A stretch of DNA of 64,000 bases, from positions 1 to 64,000 of the forward strand of contig JAHRFE010000004.1 of NCBI GenBank assembly GCA_019084245.1, read 5' to 3'. This DNA is from Hoeflea sp. Lineage in GTDB: Bacteria > Pseudomonadota > Alphaproteobacteria > Rhizobiales > Rhizobiaceae. The position numbers and the translations under genes are program-made. The notes under the pieces were generated by a model. That model was not told where the DNA came from and did no database searches. It was given only the letters and a program-made list of their open reading frames with translations. Positions 1 through 9,400 of this stretch are shown here, piece by piece. Position 1 is the first letter of the stretch. The number at the start of each line of letters is the position of its first letter.

Positions 1-64
1 ATTTGCCAAGGCAGAAGGGCTCGATGATTTCCCAATGGGCATCGGTTAGGACACGTCTGGTCAA
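1..64 (-). CDS. IS5-family transposase, N-terminal fragment
   Basis: About 21 codons are visible before the window edge. They start at a TTG at 64-62, with AAGGAG seven bases upstream, and read TRRVLTDAHWEIIEPFCLGK. This is the usual beginning of IS5/IS4-superfamily transposases (LTDxxWxxIEP motif). The DDE catalytic core lies outside the window. The gene runs away from the interrupted peptidase gene on the other side of the IS end. Confidence 0.8.
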   Translation of the reverse strand, partial: MTRRVLTDAHWEIIEPFCLGK

Positions 65-136
65 GGTTGCTCTCCTTCGTTTGCAACCTTGAATCAGAAA
101 CTACATCAAATGGGAATCCTGAACGTCAACAGACCC
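1..136 (-). mobile_element. 5' end of an IS5-family insertion sequence (left part outside window)
   Basis: On the minus strand the window begins inside an insertion sequence whose bulk lies beyond base 1. Its outer boundary is placed near 136, where the sequence CTAG follows a run resembling the GGGTCTGTTGACG-type terminal repeat of the IS427 group of IS5 elements. Beyond that point the plus strand immediately resumes a different protein (ImmA/IrrE). The boundary is inferred from the transposase start and the resumption of the host gene; the other end and the target duplication cannot be seen. Confidence is moderate for the exact edge and high for the element type. Confidence 0.7.
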
Positions 137-654
137 TAGTCGCGAGGCAAGGAATTCGAATAGTACCCGTCAGCGACGAAAAAATGCCAGGAGCGGAAGC
201 CCTTGCACGAACAGAAGAACGACAAATAAACATCAGATGTAGTGTTTATCGCGGATTCGAAAGCAGAAACCCGAGAGATGTATTCACGTTCATTCACGAA
301 GTAGGTCACTTTTTACTCAGCCACAAAGGCATAGCGGCTAGAAGTGATAACATAAGGGAGATGTATCGTAACGCTGCTACAAAGTTGCAAGAAGAGGAAG
401 CTAATTATTTTACTTCTGTTTTCCTGATGCCTTCTGAGAAGGTGAATAAGGATATGGCGCCGGACGAAATCATGAAGGCGTGCGGTGTGAGTCGTTCTGC
501 TGCAATTCGCCGTCTCGAAGAGCTAAATCGTGAACACCGGCGACGAACCGGTGAAATCAGACAATTCAGCAGCCCGAATATCCTTAACTTTTTCAAGGAG
601 AAGGAGAAACGAGGAATGGAACTAAAGACCATACTCCCCCGCGACGACAACTGA
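137..654 (+). pseudogene. ImmA/IrrE-family (M78) metallo-endopeptidase, 5' end removed by IS insertion
   Basis: About 171 codons remain of a protein carrying the M78 zinc-peptidase motif: FIHEVGHFLL, with the HExxH pair at roughly 298-312 of the window, and a downstream LQEEEANYFTSVFLMP stretch that supplies the third ligand and the typical EANxFAxxLLMP signature. Family members cleave phage or ICE repressors (ImmA) or Deinococcus DdrO (IrrE), usually beside a helix-turn-helix repressor. Homology begins only a few codons after the IS edge, so the first part of the gene is gone. An internal ATG at 184 could still give a 156-residue product containing the motif. GC is lower than in neighbouring core genes, suggesting an acquired gene. 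Loss of function is inferred. Confidence 0.75.
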
Positions 655-663
655 AGAATCGCG

Positions 664-760
664 TCCCCCTCTCCTCGCCCCTTAGGGGAGAGGAAACAAA
701 ATCGCGGTCTTGGACCGCAGGGCCAAGTCGCAGATTTTGTTGGTGAGGGGGCCGGCGGAG
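664..760. repeat. Palindromic intergenic repeat, copy 1
   Basis: The unit starts with a CCCCTCTCC...GGGGAGAGG hairpin and continues through ATCGCGGTCTTGG...CCAAGTCGCAGATT to TTGGTGAGGGG. A second, longer copy with the same beginning, middle and end lies at about 1722-1892. Such elements are common between genes in Hyphomicrobiales. Confidence 0.7.
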
Positions 761-772
761 CGACGCCTCTCC

Positions 773-888
773 TCCGTCACCCCGGCCTTGAGCCGGGGTC
801 CAGCCACCGCGCGTCCGCGCGGTGAAAGACTCTTCCGGCTCGCCGACGCTCGCCTGCTGGATGCCGGATCAAGTCCGGCATGACGGAA
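773..888. repeat. RIME-like element with CCGTCA...TGACGG ends
   Basis: A roughly 115-bp unit opens with CCGTCACCCCGGC and closes with GCCGGCATGACGG. Its terminal stems are CCCCGGC/GCCGGGG (781-799) and a GCCGGATC...GTCCGGC stem near 863-880. Arrangement and ends match the dispersed palindromic elements of rhizobial genomes. It codes for nothing. Confidence 0.65.
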
Positions 889-1637
889 ATCTGGACCAAA
901 TCCCCCCACCAAAACGTGGACAAACTCCACCCCCGCCCCCAACCAAATCAACATCTTGCCAAATTCCCGCCCCGTTCTTTTCCCCACGCACTCACCCCAT
1001 GCGACACTGCACGTGCCTTCGCCAGATCGGATGTTGCGGGACCTCGGATCCCGCAGCGGCGGAGGACGGTAGATCCGGCCGGGCGGCCCCGAGACCGTGC
1101 GGACGGAGGGAAACGGGATCGACATCCCGGGAGCGACCCTGTCCAGCGGCGAGAAGCCGAGACGAGGACAGTGCGGCCTGACACACCGCATGGCTGGCCG
1201 GAACACTCCGGCAGGAGGCGAGGAGAACCGCACCGGTGCCGGAACACCGCTGACCCGCGTCAGCGCCGGCAGGCCCGCAGGCGCCATGGCCATAACGGCA
1301 TCAGGCGCAGACGGGAAGGACGGGTTCGGCGGCGCGGGCCGCGCGAACGAAACGAACCGTCCGCCGCGCATGATCGCCACCATTCCCGGAACCACCCGGC
1401 GCCCGGAAGGCATCGGGTCCGACACCGGCGGGGCGCGCGCAGGCGGGCCAAAGCCAAACCCTAGTATCACATCCGGGCTCGCCCGGACCACGCGCCCCGC
1501 ATTCCGGCCCTGGCCGGGAATGAAGATGCCAGAGCCGCCGGTGACGCTTGTCACGCGCGGGCTTTTGTGGTGCCGGATGACAAGGTGGCTTGACGATACG
1601 AGAGGGCGAAGCAGGGACGGCAAAATACCCCTCACCT

Positions 1638-1678
1638 GCAATTTCTAGCACTTAGCTACGCTAAGGTGCTGAAATTGC
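1638..1678. repeat. Inverted repeat, 19-nt arms
   Basis: The arms 1638-1656 and 1660-1678 are complementary apart from small bulges, with a 3-nt loop (TAC). There is no T-run, so it is not a clear terminator. It probably forms part of the neighbouring repeat block. Confidence 0.6.
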
Positions 1679-1721
1679 TTCCTCTCCCACAAGGGTAGAG
1701 GGAGAATCGCGGAACCCTCGT

Positions 1722-1892
1722 CACCCTCTCCTCGCCCCTCCTGGGAGAGGCTTCGGAGCGGTGGCCGAAGGCCAGAAATCGATCCAGTGGATCGATTTCA
1801 GCGAACGAAGGCCTGAGCGCGTCGCCGCGCGAAGGCGATCGCGGTCTTGGCGCAGCCAAGTCGCAGATTATGTTGGTGAGGGGCCGGCGCGA
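1722..1892. repeat. Palindromic intergenic repeat, copy 2 (expanded)
   Basis: It shares the CTCTCCTCGCCCC start, the GATCGCGGTCTTGGCGCAGCC middle and the TTGGTGAGGGGCCGG end with the copy at 664-760. It carries an extra internal palindrome, in which the sequence ATCGATCCAGTGGATCGAT forms a hairpin around 1778-1797. Confidence 0.65.
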
Positions 1893-1931
1893 TCTGCGGG
1901 GCCCAGATGGGATCCCCGCACCAGTCAAATG

Positions 1932-2306
1932 CTACCGCGCCTTGCGCGCCGCATAGCGCTTGTCGCGCTTTTCCTTCATGGCGGCCATGTCGGCGACGGC
2001 GCGTTCGGCGCGGGCCTTGTCTTCTTCCGCGCGGGCGATCTGCTCGGCGTGTTCGGCGGCGTAGGCCGCTTCCGCGTCGGCGGCGTCCTGGGCTGCCTGG
2101 CGCGCCTGTTCTTCGGCCTTCAGCCGCTCGCGCTCGGCGCGGCGTTCCTCGCGCGCCTTGGCGGTGGCCTCGCGCTCGGCGCGCTTGGCGATCATCTCGG
2201 GATCATCCGCCTTCGGCGCCGCCTTCATCTTGTCCAGAAGCTTCTGCTTGGCTTCCATGGCGTCCTGACGGCGGTCGGTGAAGGTGGTGCGTACTTGCTT
2301 TTTCAA
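1932..2306 (-). CDS. DUF6481 family protein
   Basis: A 124-residue, highly charged, Ala/Arg/Glu-rich protein. After an N-terminal SDRRQDAMEAKQKLL-like segment and the family hallmark AAPKADDPEM, almost the whole sequence is predicted coiled coil and ends in YAARKAR. This matches the DUF6481 family of small alphaproteobacterial proteins, whose function is unknown. I chose the TTG at 2306 because AAGGA lies nine bases upstream and family homology begins there; longer in-frame starts (to 2453) add an unlikely Cys/Pro-rich segment. It stands alone next to the repeat block, downstream of the glycerophosphodiesterase gene. Confidence 0.7.
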   Translation of the reverse strand: MKKQVRTTFTDRRQDAMEAKQKLLDKMKAAPKADDPEMIAKRAEREATAKAREERRAERERLKAEEQARQAAQDAADAEAAYAAEHAEQIARAEEDKARAERAVADMAAMKEKRDKRYAARKAR

Positions 2307-2487
2307 ACGAAATTCGTCCTTGTTGGGATTGATGCCGGTGCGGCAGACCGCACGATGCGGCGGTCCGCATGGTATTTGCTGTTTCAGCGGCGTTTGACAA
2401 CCCCAAAGCGCCGTTTTCGCAAAGACTCTTTCATGAGGAGCCGGCCCAGGCATGGCGCGGCAAGCCGATCCGGCAGAGCCGCGCGGG

Positions 2488-3705
2488 CTATTTGAGCCCC
2501 ATGCAGCTCGCGTAATAGCTCACCGTCGCCGGCCAGTCGGAGAACATGCCGGCAATGCCGACCTCTTGCGCCAGCACGTCGAGCACCTCGTACATCTGGC
2601 CGTCACTCGAGATCACCTCGCTGACCGACTGATAATACCAGCCGCCGCCGGAATTGAGCGACCCGGAGCGCTCGAACGACCAGGCGATGATGTTGAGCCC
2701 CGCGTCCTTCGCCGCGACCGCATAGGGCGAGGCAACGATCTTGCCATCCTCCACCGTCAGCAGCATCCAGATCGGCGGCGCGATGTAGGTGACGCCGAGA
2801 TCAGCCAGCTCCTGCATCGACGGCTTGATTGTGTCAGGCTTCAGCGGATCAAAGCCATCCTCGCTGTCGCGCCCGTCAAGGAACACCGCCTGCCGGCCGA
2901 ATTCCGGCTCGTTCTCGATCCAGTAGAGCACGTCATCGAGATTGAAGGATTGCGCCCAGACATCGGATGCAGGGATTCCCGCGGCCTTGTACTCGTCGAT
3001 CATCTTCTGGGCGTAATCGGCCTGCGTGAACCCGTCAAAAGGCATCTCGACCGATGGCGACTTCAGCTCCGGCGTGAACTTGGCCCCGAGCGAGGCGATC
3101 AACGCAATCGATTCGGCATGGGTCATCAGCATTCCGCCGGCCGCCGCATAAAGATCGGTGCGCCACGATGCGGTGCCGTTCATGTAGTCCTCGACGGTTT
3201 CGGCGCGTGCGTTGGCGGCGTCCATCTTGCCGTTCAGCGTCCTGAATTCGGCAAGCGTGATGTCGGAGGCGCGGCATTCCGCCGAGGCGTTGCCCTCACC
3301 TGCCGGCGTGAAGCCTTGGGTGCATTTTGCGGCCAGATCGGTACCGAGGATATTCGTTGTCGTGTGCAGATCATTCTGGGCGTGACGGCAGACCAGCTCC
3401 TTGTCGCTGGTGAAGGTCACGTCGCACTCGATGATCCCGGCGCCCATCCTGGCCGCCGCCCTGTAGGATTCGCGGGTGTGCTCGGGAAATTGCAGCGCCG
3501 CACCGCGGTGGCCGATCGAAAACAGCGTCCGCTCCACGGGCTTGGCCGCACAGGCCATCAGCCTGTCCTTGAGCGGACCATCTTCCATCTTGTCGATCAG
3601 GAACGAAGGCCGCGGCCCGAGTTCGATCTCGGCCGCCGGGGCAGCGCCAACACCGGCCACCCAGGCAGCCACGGCGGCGCCCAAAAATTTCGTCAATCCG
3701 GCCAT
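2488..3705 (-). CDS. Secreted glycerophosphodiester phosphodiesterase
   Basis: A 405-residue protein expected to hydrolyse glycerophosphodiesters to sn-glycerol 3-phosphate and an alcohol in the periplasm. A signal peptide is visible (residues 1-25, ending in AAPAA). The GDPD catalytic signature follows: GHRGA (His66, Arg67), PEHTRES (about 74-80) and the metal-binding IIECD pair (Glu93, Asp95), then the HAQNDL segment with the second catalytic His. The chain is longer than minimal GDPDs (about 250-300) because of an insert in the middle, as in other periplasmic members. The start at 3705 has GAAGGAGA upstream. The gene lies just downstream of selO on the same strand with 58 bases between, so it could be cotranscribed. 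Confidence 0.88.
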   Translation of the reverse strand: MAGLTKFLGAAVAAWVAGVGAAPAAEIELGPRPSFLIDKMEDGPLKDRLMACAAKPVERTLFSIGHRGAALQFPEHTRESYRAAARMGAGIIECDVTFTSDKELVCRHAQNDLHTTTNILGTDLAAKCTQGFTPAGEGNASAECRASDITLAEFRTLNGKMDAANARAETVEDYMNGTASWRTDLYAAAGGMLMTHAESIALIASLGAKFTPELKSPSVEMPFDGFTQADYAQKMIDEYKAAGIPASDVWAQSFNLDDVLYWIENEPEFGRQAVFLDGRDSEDGFDPLKPDTIKPSMQELADLGVTYIAPPIWMLLTVEDGKIVASPYAVAAKDAGLNIIAWSFERSGSLNSGGGWYYQSVSEVISSDGQMYEVLDVLAQEVGIAGMFSDWPATVSYYASCMGLK

Positions 3706-3763
3706 CGTCAGGTCTCCTTCACAAATTGCCGGATTGGTAGACCACCAACACGACAGAAGCGTG

Positions 3764-5242
3764 TCAGGTCCCGCAGAACGTGGTGTAAGGCCCGAAATCC
3801 GTCGGCGCGCCGAGCGCGAAGACCTCGAGCCCTGCCCGCTCGGTGAACGGATCGGCCAGCACATCCACCAGCCGCTCGAACGGCGTCAGATCCCCCCGGG
3901 TTGCCGATTGCAGCGCCGCCTCGACCATGTGATTGCGCGGAATATAGACCGGATTGACCCGGTCCATCGCCCCCGCACGGTCTTCCGCGAAACCGGATTC
4001 CTGCGCCAGCCGCGACCGATAGCCTTCAAGCCAGGCCTCGATCTGGGCCGGATCGTCAAACAGTGCCCGCGTCTTGCCCGTATCGCCCGACGCGGCGGAC
4101 GACAGGCTGCGGAACACGCGGGTGAAATCGGCGCCGGCGTTGTGCATGATGGCGAGCAGCGCCTCGCCCAGCGCCATGTCGCCCTCTTCCGCCTGGGTGA
4201 GCCCGAGCTTCAAGCGCAGGCCCGCAAGCCACGCCCGCTCATAGGCAAGCGGAAAGCTGTTGATTACCTCGCTTGCCTGCCGCACTGCATGCTCGCTGTC
4301 GTCCGGATTGATCAGGTCGAGCAGGGTTTCAGCGAGCCGCGCCAGGTTCCACTGGGCGATCTTCGGCTGGTTGCCATAGGCATAGCGGCCCTGACTGTCG
4401 ATCGAGCTGAACACCGCCGCCGGATCATGGGCGTCGATGAAGGCGCAAGGACCGTAGTCGATGGTCTCGCCGGAAATCGTCATGTTGTCGGTGTTCATCA
4501 CCCCATGCACGAAGCCAAGATGCATCCATGAGGCAATTAACGCCGCCTGGCGGTCGCGCACAGCGGAAAGCAGGCCGAGATAGCGGTCGGGCCTGTCGGC
4601 AAGCTCCGGATAATGCCGGGCGATGGCGTAGTCGGCCAGTTGCCTGAGCCGTTCGGTCTCGCCGCGGGCGGCGAAGAACTGGAAGGTGCCGACGCGCAGA
4701 TGGCTCGACGCCACCCGCGCCAGCACCGCGCCCGGCTCCGGCCCGTCCTGGCGCAGGATCTGTTCCCCGGTCGTGACCGCCGCCAGCGCTCGCGTCGTCG
4801 GCACGCCAAGCGCATGCATCGCCTCGCCGATGACATACTCGCGCAAGACCGGGCCAAGCACCGCCTTGCCGTCGCCGCCGCGCGAGAACGGGGTGCGGCC
4901 TGAGCCCTTGAGGTGGATGTCGCGGCGCTCACCCTTTGTGTCGATCACTTCGCCCAGGAGCAGCGCCCTGCCGTCGCCCAGCTGCGGCGAGAAGCCGCCG
5001 AACTGGTGCCCGGCATAGGCCATGGCCAGCGGGCTTGCCCCTTCCGGCGCCACGTGGCCGGCGAAGATCGCCGCACCCGCGTCGCTGTCGAGCGCGTTGG
5101 TGTCGAGCCCCAGTTCCACCGCAAGGTCCCGATTGAAGCGGATCATCAGCGGCGCCGGCACCTCGGCGCCTTTCCACGGCACGTAAAACCCCTCAAGCTC
5201 GCGGGCATAGGTGTTGTCGAAGGCAAACTGCGCGATGCTCAT
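3764..5242 (-). CDS. selO: Protein adenylyltransferase SelO (YdiU/UPF0061)
   Basis: A 492-residue pseudokinase-fold enzyme. The family transfers AMP from ATP to Ser/Thr/Tyr of target proteins, linked in E. coli to redox homeostasis. Visible signatures are [16 protein letters not shown], the nucleotide-binding [38 protein letters not shown], and the catalytic/metal [11 protein letters not shown] followed by [10 protein letters not shown] single Cys lies four residues from the C terminus (TFCGT), near the place of the selenocysteine or Cys in other members. Length is normal. The start at 5242 has AAAGGA about ten bases upstream. Its position beside msrA and msrB fits an oxidative-stress role. 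Confidence 0.93.
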   Translation of the reverse strand: MSIAQFAFDNTYARELEGFYVPWKGAEVPAPLMIRFNRDLAVELGLDTNALDSDAGAAIFAGHVAPEGASPLAMAYAGHQFGGFSPQLGDGRALLLGEVIDTKGERRDIHLKGSGRTPFSRGGDGKAVLGPVLREYVIGEAMHALGVPTTRALAAVTTGEQILRQDGPEPGAVLARVASSHLRVGTFQFFAARGETERLRQLADYAIARHYPELADRPDRYLGLLSAVRDRQAALIASWMHLGFVHGVMNTDNMTISGETIDYGPCAFIDAHDPAAVFSSIDSQGRYAYGNQPKIAQWNLARLAETLLDLINPDDSEHAVRQASEVINSFPLAYERAWLAGLRLKLGLTQAEEGDMALGEALLAIMHNAGADFTRVFRSLSSAASGDTGKTRALFDDPAQIEAWLEGYRSRLAQESGFAEDRAGAMDRVNPVYIPRNHMVEAALQSATRGDLTPFERLVDVLADPFTERAGLEVFALGAPTDFGPYTTFCGT

Positions 5243-5349
5243 AGGATAATTCCTTTGGCTCAATCTCCGGATCAACCGGAAATGTCGACGGCCAGCTCGG
5301 ATCACAGGTCCAGGCTGGCCGCGCACTGTAGTGGGACAGGCGAAGCCTG

Positions 5350-5856
5350 CTATTCGGCGGCGTCGCGCTTTGGCAAAACCCAGTCGGGCCTCACGAAATG
5401 GCAGGTGTAGCCATGCGGGATCCGCTCGAGATAGTCCTGGTGCTCGGGCTCGGCTTCCCAGAAATCGCCCACCGGCTCGACCTCGGTCACCACCTTGCCG
5501 GGCCAGAGCCCCGACGCGTTGACGTCGGCGATGGTGTCGAGCGCGGTCTCGCGCTGCCGGTCGTCGGCGTAGTAGATCGCCGACCGGTAGGACAGGCCGC
5601 GATCATTGCCCTGACGGTTGGGCGTGGTCGGATCGTGGATCTGGAAGAAGAACTCGAGCAGCTGCCGATAGCAGATGCGGTTCGGATCGAAAATGATCTC
5701 GATGCCTTCGGCATGGGTTCCGTGGTTGCGGTAGGTGGCGTTCTTGACGTCACCGCCGGTGTAGCCGACGCGGGTGTCTTCGACGCCCGGCATCCTGCGG
5801 ATCAGGTCCTGCATGCCCCAGAAGCATCCGCCGGCCAGTACTGCGCGTTCACTCAT
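5350..5856 (-). CDS. msrA: Peptide-methionine (S)-S-oxide reductase MsrA
   Basis: A 168-residue enzyme reducing the S-epimer of methionine sulfoxide in proteins. The active-site GGCFWG (catalytic Cys at residue 11) sits at the N terminus. Also present are GYTGGDV, the HAEGIEI substrate-pocket segment and a C-terminal [11 protein letters not shown]ys that can serve as the resolving thiol. The ATG directly abuts the msrB stop (no intervening base), so the two are translated from one mRNA in the order msrB then msrA. Confidence 0.95.
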   Translation of the reverse strand: MSERAVLAGGCFWGMQDLIRRMPGVEDTRVGYTGGDVKNATYRNHGTHAEGIEIIFDPNRICYRQLLEFFFQIHDPTTPNRQGNDRGLSYRSAIYYADDRQRETALDTIADVNASGLWPGKVVTEVEPVGDFWEAEPEHQDYLERIPHGYTCHFVRPDWVLPKRDAAE

Positions 5857-6306
5857 CTAGATATCCTCCACCTGGTCAAGATAATCGCCATAGCCTTCGG
5901 CCACCATGTCGGCTTTGGGCACGAACCGCAAGGAGGCCGAATTGATGCAGTAGCGCAGCCCGCCCCGGTCCTGCGGCCCGTCCGGGAACACATGCCCCAG
6001 ATGACTGTCGCCATGCTTCGAGCGCACCTCGATGCGCACCATGCCGTGACTGGCATCGCGCAGTTCCGCCACATGGGCGGGCTCGATCGGCTTGGTGAAG
6101 CTCGGCCAGCCGCAGCCGCTCTCGAACTTGTCGGAGGAGGCAAACAGCGGCTCGCCGGAGACGATGTCGACATAGATGCCGGCCGCCTTGGTGTCGTTGT
6201 ACTCGCCGGTGAAAGGCCGCTCGGTGCCGTTCTGCTGCGTCACCCGGAACTGTTCGGGCGTCAGATTTGCAATGGCGTCGTCGGTCCTGGCAAATGTCCT
6301 GGTCAT
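5857..6306 (-). CDS. msrB: Peptide-methionine (R)-S-oxide reductase MsrB, zinc-less form
   Basis: A 149-residue partner of MsrA acting on the R-epimer. The catalytic Cys is in [11 protein letters not shown] near residue 119, with [23 protein letters not shown] and the usual [12 protein letters not shown] start. The two CxxC pairs that bind structural zinc in many MsrBs are absent: the first site reads [13 protein letters not shown] and the one before HLGHVF is SKHGDS. A second Cys at GCGWPSF is available as the resolving residue. The start at 6306 has GGGAG about ten bases upstream. Confidence 0.94.
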   Translation of the reverse strand: MTRTFARTDDAIANLTPEQFRVTQQNGTERPFTGEYNDTKAAGIYVDIVSGEPLFASSDKFESGCGWPSFTKPIEPAHVAELRDASHGMVRIEVRSKHGDSHLGHVFPDGPQDRGGLRYCINSASLRFVPKADMVAEGYGDYLDQVEDI

Positions 6307-6451
6307 GATGCCGTGGCTCCCTGCTTTTCAAACCTCATGTCTGACAGGGAGATGGGCCGCAACCGGGTGAATTTCAATCACCCGTCCCGTGTGAGGACCG
6401 CAAATATGCGTCACACAGCATCAACTTCAGGTGAGAAGCGGCTGAAACCGC

Positions 6452-9400
6452 TCAGTATTCCCGCTCGAAAAAGATGCCACCCTTGGTTTCCCCGTCGGTG
6501 CCGGCCTCGCCGCGCAACTTGATGCCCCGGCCGATATCGAGATCGATCCGGGCCTTGCCGTCTCCCGCCGAACCGCCGCTCTCGATCCCGAGATAGGTGC
6601 GGTCATTGAGATATTTGCCCACACCCACGGAGGTGTCGCCGGTTTCCTCGTCAGTGCGCACGTCAATGTCGTCAACCCCGGTGGCGCGGCGCAACCGCTC
6701 CACCAGCCCGCCGCCCGTCACCGCGCCGGTCAGCTGACCGACGGCCTCGGCGAGCTGGGCAATCTGCAGCGGCGACAGGCTGCTCAACGAACGGCCGAAC
6801 ACCAGCTGCGCCAGCACCTCGTCCTCGGGCAGCTCGGGGCTGGAAGTGAAACTGAACTCCGGCGCATCGGCCGGACCGGTCACCCGTACAGTGACCGTAG
6901 TCGAGCCCGAACGGGTCGACGCCGAAAGATCCAGGATCGGCACCACGGAGCCCGCGAAACCGAGCTTCCCACTGTCGAAATTCAGCCTCTGGCCCAGAAT
7001 GCTCAACCGGCCACGCCTCAGATCAAACCCGCCGGCGGCGACCGGTGCGCCAGTCGTTCCGGTCAGCCGGATAGATCCGCCAAGCTCCACATCCATGCCC
7101 CGGCCCCTGACGAAGAGCCGGCTTGCCTGAACTTGCACATCAAGTCCCAGTCCGGATGAGGCGCCGCTCGCACTGCCGCCCGACAGGCGCTCGGCCTGGG
7201 ACTGCACCTGAGACGACGCATTCTCGTGGGTGACATTCAGTTGCGCAATCGAGCTTGGTATTGTGTCGGGAACGGTGATCGTGGTCTCGTCAAGCGCCAC
7301 AGTTCCGGCGAGACTGGGCAAGCCCGTCAAGGGACCGGTCAGCGCCAGGTCAGCGTCAAAGCGCGTCGCCACCATCTTGCCATCGGCATAGCGACCGCGC
7401 TCCACTTTCAGTTGCAGATCGGCCGGATAGCTGGCGGCTGCATCTAGTCCCACACTGCCCGATCCGCTGATCCGTCCCCCGGCTGGCAGCACGCCAGAAA
7501 GCGAGCGGATATTGGCTTGGCCCGAGGTGAGCCCGATGTCGGCCGCGAGGTCGGTGATGGCGATGCCCGTGCGTGAATCCACCAGGCGCGATCCCGACGT
7601 GGTGATCGTACCCGAAATCTGCGGAGCGCCCACCGATCCGGAGATGGAAATGTCGGCCTGGGCCGCGCCCGTCAGCGCAATCCCTTGCCGGGCAAGCTGG
7701 GCCGACAGGATGGAAAATGGCACGCTGCCATTGATATTGGCCGAAAGTGCGCGCGCGCCGCCGGTGTCGAGCCCGCCCGATGCGGTGAACGCCAGCCCGT
7801 TGCCATTTCCTTGCGCATTGAAACTCAGCCGGCCGCTTTTGAGGTCGCCATTGGCGGTCAGGGACAGCGGCACATCGGCGACTGCGGACGCCGCTGCCGC
7901 GCGCACATTGCTAGCCGTGAGGTCGTAGCTGATCACAGGCGCCGATCCCGTACCGCGAACCCTGACCTGTCCCGAAACCGTACCCGAAAGCCCGGCGCCC
8001 GGCGCCACGGCGTTGACCGATGTCAACGGCAGGCCAGAGATGGCGAGATCGAGATTGAGCGCCTGCCCGGCCGTGCCCGAAACGGACACCTCGCCTCCCC
8101 CTGGCGATATGGTCAGTTGCTCGATGCGGGCCGTGCCGTCCTCCACCACGACGCGCGCAGGCTCGGTCAGGTTGATGGCAAGGCCCTGATAGCTGGTCCG
8201 CGCCGTCTCCACTTCCAGCTCGATCCCGGCATCGCCCTGGCGCAGCCGCGCTTCGATGGCAACCGGGAAGCCGGCTGCCTGGGCTTTGCCATCAATCACG
8301 GTCCAGCCGTCAACTTGCGAAAAGGTGGCTGCGAGACCCGAGACATCGGTTCCACCGGCACTCAGCGCCGCAACATCAAGCGTGCCCACCGGTTCCGGCG
8401 TTCCCATGAGATCGGCGATGCTCGCCGTCAGCCGGGCGTCGCGAACCGAAAATCCTGCATCGCTGAGTTCGGGAAAGCCGAGTGCGATGTCGGCCACCGA
8501 TTCATTGTCCACCACCGCGAACCTGATGGTGCCGCCGCCGCTGCCCTTGATGGTCTGCAGCGCCAGCGCCGACAAGGATCCGATATCCTTGAGATCGAGT
8601 TCGATGACGCCGGTTGGCCGATACGCTTCATCCAGCACCAGCGTGCCGGAAATCAAATTGTCCGCGACCTGCAGCCTGAGCGGATCAATCCGCACCACGC
8701 CATCCGCTTGCGCCAGCACGACCGAGCCATCGATAGGTCGCCCTTCGAGCGTTCCGGTAAGCGTCACATCCGCCTGCGGAGCTGCGGGATCGGCCACGCC
8801 CCGGGCTTCCAGCACCAGATCCGACAGATCGCGGCCTTCCACGCTCAGCGACTGACCTGCGATCCGCGCCTCAAAAGCCGGCGCCGCGCTTTGCCCGGAC
8901 ACCGTGGCCGAAAGCGTGATGCCACCCGACACGGCGTCGTTGAACCCGGAGAGATCCGCCACATTCGCCTCGATGTCGCCCGCGATCTCGCCCTCGCCCG
9001 ACAGCGCCACGCCGCCCGATGCGGTCATGAATTCGGACGTGAGCTGGAAGTCACGCACGGTGAGCGCGCCAGCTTCATCGAGCGCCACCTCACCTTTGAA
9101 CGCCGTGTCAGGTCCCAGCAGCTCCGGCGCCTGTGCGGACAAAACGGCATTGCGGATGGTGCCTGCAAGGCTTGCCTGAAGCGCGCCAGCGTTGCCATAG
9201 GAAAGCCCATCAATGCCAACCTCAGCCACGCCGGTCTGAACAAGGATCCGGTCGCTGGAAATGGTCCCGTCTTCGGCAAGCGCGACATTGCCGGACAGCG
9301 TCACGCCGCCGGCCACCGCGCGGGCCAGAATATCATTGCTGGAGCCAACCGCGCCGATCTTCATATCGACCAATCCGGTGCCGCTGCGGGTCGCGAGCGA

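Larger units (their letters stand above)
655..1931. other. Gene-free, repeat-rich region
   Basis: About 1.28 kb without a convincing gene. Several long open frames exist on both strands, but they are Pro/Arg/Gly-rich, overlap one another and carry no recognisable domain, as expected of GC-rich noncoding DNA. The ends are built from palindromic repeat units (listed separately). The middle (about 900-1630) shows nothing I can name and may be decayed mobile DNA. Confidence 0.6.

Noticed and set aside
682..1641. A 319-codon minus-strand open frame in the repeat region
   Set aside because: Pro/Arg/Gly-rich, no domain, no ribosome site, overlaps several equally long frames and begins and ends in palindromic repeats.
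2452..3846. Long plus-strand open frames opposite the glycerophosphodiesterase, SelO, TamB, suf and nuo genes
   Set aside because: They are antisense shadows produced by high-GC third-position bias; none has a recognisable domain.
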